Assembly (NCBI RefSeq): GCF_964275005.1
Contig: NC_092689.1
Location: 5,918,200-5,982,199 of the forward strand
Length of the DNA: 64,000 nucleotides
Reading direction: 5' to 3'
Origin: Diadema setosum
Taxonomy: Eukaryota > Echinodermata > Echinoidea > Diadematoida > Diadematidae
In this document: positions 10,464 to 21,603 of the stretch, piece by piece
How the letters are laid out: every line of letters begins with the position of its first letter
Numbering within the stretch: position 1 is the stretch's first letter
Made by a program: the position numbers and the translations under genes
Notes under the pieces: generated by a model
What the model was told of the DNA's origin: nothing
What the model saw: the letters and a program-made list of their open reading frames with translations, nothing else
Databases searched by the model: none

Positions 10464-10876
10464 TGCATAGTCCCGGTAGTGTAGGAGGGCGCTGTTGATG
10501 ATACTGCCGATCACCGTTAGCATTGATACAAAGATTACCAAAGTTTAGCCGTCATCAAGAGTAAAGTGCGTAGGTGTTGCTAAGTAACGTTGCCTTTGTT
10601 GTCTTCTCTGCGCATCGTGCAGTCTGTAGTAATGCCAGGGTACGTGCATATGTGCTTGTTATTATGACATCACAAAAGAAGTTTGCTAAAGCTGTCATCT
10701 CCCTCAGCCGAATCTGTGATCCGACCACTGACTACAGTGAATCGGACTTCTTCGGACTCGGGAAAGTGGGCCAAAGCATAAGCGCTAAAGAGGAGTCAAT
10801 AGCGTATGTCTCTATAGGAAACTTGCGCCGTGCGCCCGCGTACGCATTTGACTAAAACACCAGGACCATGTTTAAA
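10464..10876. mobile_element. Candidate TTAA-flanked MITE with 'GCATAGTCCCGGTAG' end
   Basis: The left end TTAA/AGGTGCATAGTCCCGGTAGT is matched weakly by the right end ACACCAGGACCATGTTTAAA in reverse. The interior carries a 93-codon frame at 10574-10855 with no recognisable domain. The inverted ends are diverged, so the call is tentative. Confidence 0.45.
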
Positions 10877-10920
10877 ATGTAAATGTAAATGTAACTTCCC
10901 AGCCCTTGTCGCTACACATG

Positions 10921-10925
<5 letters not shown>

Positions 10926-10967
<42 letters not shown>

Positions 10968-10968
10968 A
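10926..10968. repeat. (CA)n microsatellite
   Basis: About 20 CA units preceded by GCGCGCG. Confidence 0.95.
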
Positions 10969-11603
10969 TACAGGCAAGGAGCATGTAAAATGCAAGCTGG
11001 GAGTTGCATTCACCAAACCATAATTATGCTCGTTTACCCATGGAATTAGGAACTTCCTTTACTAGTGCACTTACAATTTTTGTATGTTGTGTGTATTTAT
11101 ATCATCATTGAGGCAGTACAATGTTCTGACATCATAAATGCAGCAGAGATATTCAAAACTGGTGGGTTTGTGTGCAGTTTCAGTATATCATGGAGCTAGT
11201 ACGTTTATGGTACCATCACTGGTAACAGTAATGCATATACATAGGTCTACAGACAATCTGCTTTATGAGGAAGTGTTAAAATTGGGGAAAGTTTCAGTTA
11301 CTACTGAGACACAGTGTGGTTATGACACATCTGTCATACTGTACTCCATCACTTAAATTCCCGCAAGGCTCAACAGTAACATCGCCCTCTGAAAGTGACC
11401 TCACACCCCTATTGCACTTTTTCCTTTTATGTCAGCAGTGAAAACCAAACCAACCCAAACAAAACCAAAACAAACAAAACCAAACAAAAGCAAACAAAAG
11501 AAAACAAAAGAAAACTAAAATAACATGACAGAGAGAGATAGAATATCCAAAATGACAGTACCAATGCATCAGTGAATGCATGCCAAGAATGTGGCTACAT
11601 TAA

Positions 11604-12162
11604 AGGACAAGTTCACCTTCATTAACATAAGGATTGAGAGAATGTAGCAGTGTTAGTAGAACACATCATTGAAAGTTTGAGGAAAATCGGACAATCCGTT
11701 CAAAAGTTATGAATTTTTCAATTTTTTGTGCAGTCACCGCTGGATGAGAAGACTACTGCAGTGTATGATGTCACATGCGTACGACAATATAAGGAAAATA
11801 TAAAGAGAATTTCACAAAATTTCATCTTTTGAAAAAAGTACACATTCCCTTGACTCGTTACTGACATATGTTATGGGTAATATTATTCCCATTGCCTTTA
11901 GAAAGAGGCAAGTCAAGTGCTCTTTTATTGTGCGAAAATAGTGAAAATATGTTGAATTTTCTTTACATTTTCTTTACACTGTTGTACTCATATGACATTA
12001 TGAGCCTTAGTAGTCTCCTCATCCAGCGGTTCCAACACAAAAATTTTAAAAATTCATAACTCCTGCATCGATTGTCCAATTTTCCTCAAACTTTCACTGA
12101 TGTGTTCTACTAATATCGCTGCATTCTCTCAATCCTTATGTTTATGAAGGTGAACTTGTCCT
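11604..12162. mobile_element. Complete TTAA-flanked MITE (559 bp), best copy of the family
   Basis: TTAA at 11600-11603 and 12163-12166. The termini AGGACAAGTTCACCTTCATT and ATGAAGGTGAACTTGTCCT are inverted. Inner blocks (TTTGAGGAAAATCGGACAAT, GTTCAAAAGTTATGAATTTT, CTGGATGAGAAGACTACTGC) are repeated inverted in the right half, so the element folds back over most of its length. No transposase frame is seen. TTAA duplication fits Kolobok or piggyBac mobilisation. Confidence 0.88.
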
Positions 12163-13249
12163 TTAATGAAATGTACAATGGCCCAAAACTGACGATCAAC
12201 CAATCAGAAACCTTTGCATGTTCCATGGTATTTGTAGTTATTAAATATCAGGTTTTCTTTTGGTTTTATATTGATAGTAATGCAGTGTTAAAGTAAGATG
12301 AGGGAAATTGGTTATAAGACCAAAATTCATAGCAAATTCTGAAAATTAAAAGTTACCCTCATTTTCTCTGCCCCATAACTCTTTACACCCTTATAGCTGT
12401 GTTAGTAGCTCAAGTGCTTGTTGTCTGCAATATTTGAATCTAAGTTTGCTTCTCCACCCAGACCAATGATAAAAAATTAAGTGTTGATTTTCTAGAAAAG
12501 TGCTTACTTTGCTTTAACTTACCATAAAGTTTGAAAATGCCTTGGTTGCATAATAATGATCATCCTCCCCATCTTTGCCATAAAGTTTCTGACTGACGCA
12601 GTGTCACCAGCACAAGGTCAATCTTTTTGAGAGGTTTTTATTTTTATCTTTATTTTTATTTTTTTTTTTTGGGGGGGGTGGGGTAGGTAGACAATAATTT
12701 GATATCTGCTGGTATACTTGAGTCATTCATTGGGATGTCAAGGTTCATTTGAATCAACCAAATACACAATGGTGCATGAACACGCCCACTTAGAACACAA
12801 TGGAGGGTTGATGTAAGTTGTACCGTAGTGGTGTGATATTCCATTAAGCTTCAAGGCTGTTTGTGACAGTGTTCACAGGCAGCTTGCTATTTACATACAG
12901 TCTAGCGTTATCCACATAATTATTTTGTAACTAAAGACTTCCTTTGTACAATTATATAAGCTAAAATTAATCGGGAAAAAGTGCTTATCTGATAGGGACA
13001 CCCGATGAAGCTGTATTTATCGAATACCTTGTCAGACCCCAGTTTTGTGAAAGTCTGTGTTAGTTTATTATTGTTTGTTCTAGAAACTCTTTGTTTAAAT
13101 GGGACAGCATTAGTTGGGATTAATTTCCTTGTGTGCATCTTGTTTGTGATGAGTTTGCGGAATGAGGCTGCCAAACAGTCATCCCTGTTGTAAGATCTCA
13201 CGAGCTTCTGTGAAATAAAGTTGCAATGACTGACTGACTAATTTCACAG

Positions 13250-13361
13250 GACGTCATCAGACTTTGCGTCTGCCCTGGAAGCGATATGGCCGTTCTTTGC
13301 CACCGAGGGGTGCAAGAGGACGCCAAAGGCAGAGCTCGTCCGACTGGATATTGTTAAAAAG
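13250..13361 (+). CDS. Ankyrin-repeat protein, exon 4
   Basis: Completes Arg104 and encodes residues 105-141: TSSDFASALEAIWPFFATEG then CKRTPKAELVRLDIVKK. The acceptor is AATTTCACAG, the donor GTATGC. The third ankyrin repeat ends here and the chain leaves the repeat fold. The segment WPFFATEGCKRTPKAELV is compact and looks like a conserved capping region, but I do not recognise the family name. Confidence 0.88.
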
Positions 13362-13393
13362 GTATGCTGCTTAAACACATGATGGTGTGTTAA

Positions 13394-14333
13394 CCCTATA
13401 AAACCCAAGGGGGGGGGGGGGCACATTGTGCCCCCTATCAGATTTTCATTTGCCACTCCTTTGCCCTTTATCCAATTTCAACCAAATTTGGTGGCTTTTC
13501 CTAAAATCTTATTGCAAACATTGTGATATATAATTTAGTTATATTTGATATTGCTGGTTGCCATGGCAACCATAAACTCACAACCATGTCAGTCAGATTT
13601 TGCGTATTTTTCTGTTCCAATTTCAATTAACAATATTATAATGTATGAAATGGGCGTTTCTTTGCTGATTTTTGCTGAAGAAGCAAAATGTGAAATAATT
13701 ATGGCCCTGAAATGTTTTTCCTATTATTTCCTTGGTTTATATGTGACAGAGACATAAAACAATAGATATAATAAAGATAATTGAAAACAACAGTATTTTC
13801 CAAAGATTGCCCTTCTATTTTGTGTCATTTTGATTCCTTCACCCAAGTTATGCCTGTAATATCATTTGTGTATCATAATCTGCAAACTTAAAATTCCAAT
13901 ATCACAAACAATGCATCACAGGTCTCATAATGTATTTCCTTGTTGTTATGAATAGCGCCCCCATGTGGTGACCTTGAGAAATTTCAACCATAACAAATAA
14001 TGAGATTCGACTTGTATATCATTTGTGGCAAATATGAAAATGATTGATCTATGATAAGACATATAATAGTAATACACAGGGGATAAAGAAAAATCATGTC
14101 TTTAGCACATTTCCTAAATGTATTTCTTTATATTTTGGTAAATAGCGCCCTCTATGGATGACCTCGAAAAAATTCAAATATGCAGTCAGGTAGAGTATGA
14201 GTTGCTCTACCCATGTGCCAAATACGACGATGATACATCAAACAATAAAAAAGTTATATAGGGGGCACAATGTTGCCCCCCCCCCCCCCCCCTTGGACCT
14301 GGGAAGGGTCAAAATAGCTTGGGCTTTATAGGG
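13394..14333. mobile_element. TTAA-flanked G-tract/C-tract element, copy 1
   Basis: TTAA at 13390-13393 and 14334-14337. The inverted ends are CCCTATAAAACCCAAGGGGG (left) and CTTGGGCTTTATAGGG (right). A 12-G run sits near the left end next to GCACATTGTGCCCCCTAT, and a 16-C run near the right end next to GGGGGCACAATGTTGCC. Related to 32921-33661 and 51722-52527. Confidence 0.85.
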
Positions 14334-14337
14334 TTAA

Positions 14338-14964
14338 GGACTCACCCAGGCTAGTACATGTGGTAGATGATGAATTCTTGACCAATGGTGAGCTTTGCTG
14401 TGCCCTTTCTTTAGAAAAAAGACCCTATCCTAAACAGACCAGTTGCAAGACTTCATTACTTGTACAGCCAGTAATAGAAGACCATTAAAGATACAGTCAA
14501 ATAATGCTTGTGAAACAGTATCTAAGCTGCTGAATTCACAAATTGAAAAAGAAAAAGAAGAATACCTTGTCCAACCATTAATGGGCATACTAATTTAATG
14601 CTGATTTGATAGTGTAAGGATACAACTGTATAAGTCATCCATGCTCGAGGAAGTGTGACTGTATCAATTTTGTTTTTACTTGTATGAGAAAAATAACTTT
14701 GGACTATGAAATTACAGTACTGTACGTTGTTTGTTTGTTTTTTTTTTCTATCTCCTTAGGAGTATCCAGTTTATAGAATATTGTTTTGTTTGCAGTGAAA
14801 GTTAGATTTCATTGTTATGCTGGAAGTCATATTTGATAAAGCATGCTATTCTGAAATATCAACATACAGCCAGTAATAATATCCTGCACCAGACTTTCCT
14901 TGGTCAGGAGTTTTAAAATCAATCTTTAAACTTATACAAATGGTTTCAGAGGTCACTGAACGTG
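14338..14964. other. Intron 4 spacer, nothing recognised
   Basis: AT-rich unique-looking sequence between two TTAA elements. A poly-T run sits near 14740. No exon-like frame. Confidence 0.5.
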
Positions 14965-14968
14965 TTAA

Positions 14969-15508
14969 AGGTCAAGTTCACCTTCATATACATGTGCAAC
15001 AATATTAATAATTAACGTTAGTGAAAGTTTGAGGAAAATCGGACAATCTGTTCAAAAGTTATGAATTTTGAAGTTTCAGTGCCACCATTACTGGATGAGA
15101 AGACTTCTACAGCTTGAGATGTCACATATGTAGAATGATACAACTGTAAAGAAAATATAAAGAAAATCGGACATATTTTCACTTTTCGTGCCTAATAAAA
15201 GAGCATTTGACTTGCCTCTTGCAGAAGGCATGGAGAATCATTTACCCTTTAACAGACACCAGTGACAAGCTGAGGGAATCTGCACTTTTGTTTATATTTT
15301 GTGAAATTCTCTTTATATTTCCCTAGATCGTTCTGCGCATGTGACATCATAAACTGTAGTAGTCTTCTCATCCAGAAGTGATTGCGCGGAAACATAAAAA
15401 ATTCATAACTTTTGAACAGATTGTCTGATTTTTCTCAAACTTTCACTGATATGTTGTACTATTGCTGCATTCACTCAATTCACATTTATATGAAGGTGAA
15501 CGTGCCCT
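14969..15508. mobile_element. TTAA-flanked MITE, same family as 11604-12162
   Basis: TTAA at 14965-14968 and 15509-15512. The left end is AGGTCAAGTTCACCTTCATA and the right end TATGAAGGTGAACGTGCCCT. It carries the same inner blocks (GAGGAAAATCGGACAATCTG, AAAAGTTATGAATTTTGAAG and their inverted partners). Second complete copy within the same gene. Confidence 0.87.
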
Positions 15509-15652
15509 TTAATTAAGGAATATTTCTTTCTGCCATTCTTAAAGTTGATTTTGGAAGGTTTCTCATAGGAAGCCTTGACGCTGTCCTTCCTTGAAGCCCT
15601 CCTGTCATGTACTCCGCTCTCTCATGCCATTTGGGATGTGCTTCCCTTACAG

Positions 15653-15772
15653 GTGAAAGACTATGATCCAACTATACCTCGCTCAGACTATGCACATTTC
15701 TCCAGACCCGGCTCAGCGTATGTGATGAAATCACAGCCAATGAGAGGAGGCACCGACTTGGATTATAAACGT
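15653..15772 (+). CDS. Ankyrin-repeat protein, exon 5
   Basis: Encodes residues 142-181: VKDYDPTIPRSDYAHFSRPG then SAYVMKSQPMRGGTDLDYKR. The acceptor is CTTCCCTTACAG, the donor GTAAGT. It is non-repeat sequence rich in Arg, Tyr and Ser; the SRPGSAYVM stretch looks like a linear motif of unknown role. Confidence 0.88.
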
Positions 15773-15906
15773 GTAAGTTAATACACTAAAGCCATTATTA
15801 CCTACTACAGTATCCCACAAAATGACAGGTGCATTGTATTAAAACATACAGGATGTAAGTAGTAGCAGTAATATCAATGATGACTGTGGTGAGGTTGATG
15901 GTGATG

Positions 15907-15963
15907 ATACTACTACTACTACTACTGATAATACTAACAATAATAATAATGATAACAACAATG

Positions 15964-16016
<53 letters not shown>

Positions 16017-16041
16017 TATGATGATAATAATAATAATAATG

Positions 16042-16078
<37 letters not shown>

Positions 16079-16092
16079 TAATAATAATAATA

Positions 16093-16143
<51 letters not shown>

Positions 16144-16145
16144 TG
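15907..16145. repeat. (AAT)n then (ATT)n trinucleotide microsatellite
   Basis: About 240 bp in intron 5. AAT units with GAT interruptions run to about 16092, then switch to ATT units, making the two halves complementary. Long poly-isoleucine frames on both strands come from this repeat. Confidence 0.97.
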
Positions 16146-16622
16146 ATAATTATTTTTTTTAAACTCAAGACCTTCTGTGTAGCAGCCAAGTACCTTGTCC
16201 ACTGGAGCAAAGTACTCGCAGTGTTTATAATTTGTTTCTTTCAAAGTCAACTTTTAAGTATTGAATGGATCCACAATACAACTTGTATGGTGACATCAAG
16301 GGAATGTGGTATAGAAAATTAAGGGTTGAATCCCTGCAGCAACCCAACCATCTAACAAATTTAATTAAAAATGTGGGACGGAAAGCCAGACGAAAGATGA
16401 ATTTAGATATTTCTTGTGAGTGTGTTGTTTTACTCCAGTTGTCCTTGCAATTTCAGAGTACACTTACATAATTTTCTTTAAAGAAATGAATTGATGTTAC
16501 ACTTTTAAACCTGCCTTTGTTACTTCACAATTGACAAATGCTCCAACAATTCACATTGCTGTTTACATGCATGCCAAGCTTCGTTGTCCTTGCTTGACAT
16601 TTTGTGATTATTCCACTGACAG

Positions 16623-16724
16623 AAACTGGCGGAGAGTGGAGACGTTCTTTCCATCGAGGAGGAAGGACCGCAGGATTCATCCAGCAACTCGTCTGATCCT
16701 TCCTTCAACATCTGGCGGAGATGA
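16623..16724 (+). CDS. Ankyrin-repeat protein, exon 6 (stop codon)
   Basis: Encodes residues 182-214: KLAESGDVLSIEEEGPQDSS then SNSSDPSFNIWRR, followed by TGA at 16722-16724. The acceptor is CCACTGACAG. The C-terminus is acidic and serine-rich and ends in an aromatic/basic FNIWRR motif. Total predicted length 214 residues, about two and a half ankyrin repeats plus a roughly 110-residue unique tail. Confidence 0.85.
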   Translation, partial: KLAESGDVLSIEEEGPQDSSSNSSDPSFNIWRR

Positions 16725-17718
16725 TGCAGCATGTTTCTCTAGGCTCTTTGGGAACGTCATGAACTAATTCAAGAGTAATATGTGCACGCTTACCGCGATA
16801 CATAACTCTGTAACTGGAATGGATATCCCAAAGGATTGGACCGTCATTGTTTCCATTGGCAACGCTGAGTCTGCAGCAGGCATGGCCAGTTAACCTGAAT
16901 GGATTTCATGACATGGAGAATCTCAGCCTGCCGAAGTGTGGTAGCATCACAAGTTATTTGAGAGAGAGTAGCTAGAGGCCATCATGTATACACTGTACTT
17001 AATTTCACACATTTTTCTGTTTGTTCAGTTCATTTTTCCCCAAATATCCACAATATGGTAACATACAAATGTAAGATGATTAAGGTGAGTTTGCATGATG
17101 TGAAAAATGGCTAAATTTGCGGTCAGTATCACCGAAACTCAATATAATCATGCAAAAATGGATAGGTATTGAAAAGCAACCCAGGTGCATGCTCCCATTG
17201 TTTTGTATATTGCATGATACGGCTGACACAATAAACTGCACACCTCACTTTGCTATTTGACGAGTGCAGGCCATCTCAAGTCACTATTCCGTGTTACATC
17301 GGTTTTGAATTTCCTGTTCTGATCTTTGACAGAATCTGCGCAGATTCAAAAAAAGAAAAAAAGAAGAAGATTAATTGTACACGAATGTAATCTGTTTCAG
17401 AGTGGAGTTTAAAGGGGTAGAGGTTTTGATCTGTTACGTTGTCTGAACATGAAGTGCACTAGATATTGCATGTTATGATTACTGATATATAAAACATTAA
17501 TTGTAAAATCAAAGTAAATTGAAACTAACTTTCCACAGGGGGATGCAATTTATGTTTTAGGATGAATTTAGCATAAGCAACATGTTGGTGAATTGTTGAA
17601 GCTTGCAAGACAGAGCTGCATGTAATATCTTGACTATACCAGAGATGGCTTCTCTGCAGGATTGTATTCATTATTAACTTCTCTGTTCATCAGGAGAGGT
17701 AATTACAATAAGTAAATT
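16725..17718 (+). other. Probable 3' UTR and downstream flank of the ankyrin gene
   Basis: No further coding signal. An AATAAA hexamer at 17230-17235, about 510 bp after the stop, is a reasonable polyadenylation signal. Confidence 0.5.
17230..17235 (+). terminator. Candidate polyadenylation signal of the ankyrin gene
   Basis: AATAAA in ACACAATAAACTGCAC, followed by a T/G-rich stretch. Position fits a 3' UTR of about half a kilobase. Confidence 0.45.
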
Positions 17719-18374
17719 GTGACCCGCCACTACAAAAGGATCTGAAAGTCGCCGACAGCTGAACTGAGAAAATCGTGTTCGAAGTCGGATCATCAAAATC
17801 GGTTACAACCATCGAAGTTTTGTTTTTGACATGATTTTGTAGTCTCATGTTGCACCTTAGTCATCTGCTGAAATTTTGAAGCTAAATGAGCAGAGGAAAG
17901 GTAAACAAATTAGCATTTTTCTAAGCCATGATTTTCAGACTTTCAATGGAACAGAAACTATCCGAAGATTTGGATTTAGAGCCGCAGATAGACTCCACCC
18001 CTAGCAACGAGAGAGTGATCTTATTGGTCAGTGCGTGGCACCCTGGTTACTTATTGGTCATGCGTAGACCGCTGGCGCTAAGCTTGAATGAACATCGCGC
18101 AGGTTGCTAGGAGCATACCTGCTATTGTGAAGAGGTGAAAACCGTCTTACCTCCCCTTGATCATGATTGCGTCACAAGGAAAACTTTGAAGGTGGTTTTC
18201 TCGAAACGCTGATTTCCTAGACCACTCGACATGCTCTCATAAAATCATCAATATTTCCACAATCCACTGCTTTTATGAGTGAAATTAAAGTGAAAGAGTA
18301 AGGGAGTAATTTTGTGTCATTTTCAGAAAATCAACTTCCCCCGACTTTCGGATCCTTTTGTTGTAGCGTGTCAC
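17719..18374. mobile_element. TIR element with GTGACCCGCCACTACAAAAG ends
   Basis: The left end GTGACCCGCCACTACAAAAG followed by GATCTGAAAGTCG pairs with the right end CGACTTTCGGATCC plus TTTTGTTGTAGCGTGTCAC. About 655 bp, flanked by AATT on both sides (duplication length ambiguous, since the ends themselves extend the palindrome). No transposase frame. Confidence 0.8.
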
Positions 18375-19408
18375 AATTATTTGTGTTCAAGGAGTCTCCT
18401 GTAGTATAAAGCCAGACACTGCATTTGGCTCGCCAACCCGGTGGCTGTATATTAGCAGGGAAAGCAATATCACTCAGAGTCAAGTGCAATTTGTCATAAA
18501 AACTACAATTTCTCTTGATTGATATCGCTATTTTTTTTTTTTTTTTTTTTGGTGAATTCTAAACTTTTATTGGTGTTTTCTTGTCAAAGGGGGACTCAGT
18601 CTTTCAATAATTATGCAAACATAAATAGTATTCAATCGTATTTTAATGAAGATGCTATGTATGTTGTACAATGAGAACACATATACCTTGAAAATTTTGA
18701 TAATGTAACAAAAATGGTACTGAGTAGCATTATGTAGCTGCCAAATCTTAAGCTACAGGTTGCCTACATTCACACTACATGTATCCTCTTAACAGAGTTG
18801 ATACATGTACATACAATGCACATTTTGTACTTTCAACTCGTGAATATTCAGTTTCTTCATTGAAGTTGTACTGTACATGTACGATTATGGATTAACCTGC
18901 ACAGTACAGATTTGCTTTTTGATTTATTGTAGTTTCCCCTTTTTTAGATTTCCTATGAATATGTTGTACAGGAAGTACATCATTCATGATGCTGTTTGTG
19001 TTGAATCTTGAACGATGAAGCACAAAATTTTGAAAAGTGAAGCAAAATAAAATATGGAAAAAAAAAAGGACTGTGGGCCCATTGGGTTTTCTACTTTTTA
19101 CTTGTGTAACCAACAATAGCCTCCAATGTTTCCAGCTTTCAGATGCTACAAAATAGATTTCAAATGAAATTACTGCTACGTAGATATTTCAGTCGAGCTC
19201 TCTTTGTTGCTGTTTTCTAGAATACTCAATGCTTCACGATCAGACGTGTCTTTTGTGTGCTATGTGAACACACCTTTCTGAGTGGACTTTACATTTATGT
19301 AGATACCACAGTCAATGGTCTACCAGCAGTGAAGTACAGTACATTGTATTATGGAATAAGTTTCATCTGGTAGTCCATGTCCTTTAGCCCAAAGAAGAGT
19401 TAAACTAC
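18375..19408. other. Intergenic spacer, nothing recognised
   Basis: AT-rich sequence with a poly-T run (18533-18550) and repeated TACATGTAC-like stretches around 18770-18880. A 74-codon frame on the minus strand (18892-19116) has no recognisable domain. Confidence 0.5.
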
Positions 19409-20092
19409 GTGTAACCCTGAGTCACAAAATCAACAAAAAAATCACCAGACTAGATTTCTAGTTAAGGGCAGATCCTGAAGGAGCAGACTTTTAAGCTTTA
19501 AAATGATGTGTAACTCAGTTGAAATGGACTCCCCTAACCTATCTAAATACTGGAAAGAAAGCACACACTCTACACTGGAAAAGTGTGTAGGCCTGCTGAG
19601 AAAGGAGGCTCTGAAATATAGGGTCTACTCAAGCACTTAATCTTACCAAGCTGTGCAAGTTGTGCATTGAATGGGACAAAAAAAAAAAAAAAACCCAGGA
19701 TGTAACACACCATAGCAACAATAATGAATGGATTATCAGATGAAGCTGAAATTGAGAGTCAGTGACTGATACCAACTTTCAAAGCAGTAGCATCATCCTT
19801 TCCAAAGTTGTTACGAGTTGGTAGTGAAGAGTGTGTAACAAAAAGGGTTTTAAAGAAATGAAAAGGGGACTCCAAGACATAACTAATCACACTATCCCAC
19901 AAAATAAGTGTTTTAGAAAAACTGCTAAAAATCCAGTTTCACCTGTGTTACGAGTCCAAACTTTAGAATGTAGAATTACTCTTTAAGAAAATATGAAAAA
20001 CTTTAGATTGACTAGGTTGACCTGATGCACATAAAATCAGGGCGTGCAACTTTTTGTTGATTTTGTGATGCACGGTCAGTCGTCACAAATGT
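19409..20092. mobile_element. Roughly 680-bp repeat 'CACAAAA-CAACAAAAA', copy 1
   Basis: Begins TAACCCTGAGTCACAAAATC with CAACAAAAA and ends with the inverted form TTTTTGTTGATTTTGTGATG CACGGTCA. Interior landmarks are GGACTCCCCTAACCTATCTA and AATGGATTATCAGATGAAGC. Two further copies lie at 23085-23780 (inverted) and 23784-24432. Inverted ends of about 30 bp and no ORF point to a non-autonomous DNA element. Confidence 0.8.
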
Positions 20093-21603
20093 GCATTAAG
20101 TATTATGAGGGGAAAGCGTTGTTAGCAGGCAAGTCACCTCATGTGTAGTTGATATTTTATGTTACCTTTCTGTTACATTTGGGTAAGTGCATTTACTAGT
20201 TGCACTTATTATCATTTTTTGACATACATGTATATGGCTCTCCTGAAACCAGACGTAGTCTCCATGGAACATATTTGTGACGACCAGATACAGACCGATC
20301 TTTCGGTCAAGGATTTAGCCAACTGTCACCATAGGCAGGTTCTCAAGCTCTTTGTCACTGGCTTGTCAGAGGTCGACTATCTGTCGGGCAGCATTTCCAT
20401 ATTTCTGTCTCCAGAAATAACTGCATCCTATGAGAAATTGATTGCATAGCTTTCAGACTCGGAGGTCATTAGTACTGTAGACACAGACCAGTGCATTACT
20501 TCTCTTGGACAAACAAGCTTTCAAGTTTATGTATCATGTTCAGAAGTCATTAGCAATTTCATTCCCATGTTCAAGATTTGAATTATTTAAACAGAGTGGT
20601 AGAACTTTCATCAGAATCAGACATTTCATGAAAAAGATATTGAAATGTTAGTTTTTCATGCTTTCACGAAACAGTAATATTACTGTAGTGGCAACCACAT
20701 AATGATAACAATACAGTAAAAATACAGTTGTATTATAGTTGGCCGAGAACTGGAAGGCAGAAGGGTACTATCGCATTTTGAGATTTGAGCATAAATAAAA
20801 ATGAAACAATCAAATTTCATGAAATCAAGCATTTATTTAATCAAGAGTGGGCAGATTTATAATTGTTCCAAAATATCAGAAATAGTGCACTTATGGTTTG
20901 GATTTTCAACATTTTACTGAAAATGAAAATGATTTAAAATCGACACCATAATGTAGATGTCAAGCTCTAAATGTGATACTAATGACTCAATACCCCTAAA
21001 ATTGCAATAACACCCTTCTTGTTCTCAGCCAACAATATGCAAATTGGGTAATGATGCCATTGCCTCACAAGTCTCAGGGCTGATGCAAACATACACTACT
21101 TCTTGGTTTGCTGTATTAAAATCAATTATTATACACACTCAATGAGCATCCCTCATATCAAAGTTTAGTGTTGTAGACACCGTGCAATAGAGATGTTGGG
21201 GGAATGGGTTGTAATTGCCAGATTTTCGAAGGCATTTTTTTTTTTTTTATCTTTATTTTTTACTTTGGTACAGAAAGTAAATGGGAAAGTTTTGAGTTGA
21301 CATCATCACCTAACCACCTATTTCCCCACATGTGGTTGTCACCAACAAAGTAATGCATCACTTCTGTGAAAACATGTTAAACATTTTCTGTTTGCCACTG
21401 ATGAAAATTTTGCCAGTCCGTTTGGTCTGATTTTCCTATTATCTAATAATCAACTTGAATCTGAAAGTATGTAGAATTGCATTTCAAGACACAGCACACT
21501 GATGGTCTAGGGAGTAAGGTCATGCTAGAGTATATGTACAATGTATGTCCTTGTGTGTGGTGTTTGTCTCTAAACATACTCCCAACTGGTACTACATGTA
21601 TTA
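20093..21603. other. Intergenic spacer
   Basis: Unique-looking AT-rich sequence. A 96-codon frame at 20159-20449 is the only one of note; it lacks a known domain and splice context, so it is not called. A T-run lies at 21236-21248. Confidence 0.45.

Larger units (their letters stand above)
8798..13249 (+). other. Intron 3 of the ankyrin gene (4.45 kb)
   Basis: Holds a pyrimidine/purine and CA-rich microsatellite zone (about 9460-10340), a MITE at 10464-10876, a CA run at 10926-10968 and the complete TTAA MITE at 11604-12162. Between 12167 and 13249 I see only AT-rich unique sequence with a T/G tract at 12659-12680. No extra exon is recognised. Confidence 0.7.

Noticed and set aside
15798-16250. 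150-codon poly-isoleucine reading frame on the minus strand
   Set aside because: It is the translation of the trinucleotide microsatellite, with no other protein feature.
20159-20449. 96-codon frame with no stop
   Set aside because: No recognisable domain, no homology I can name, and AT-rich surroundings. Could be chance.
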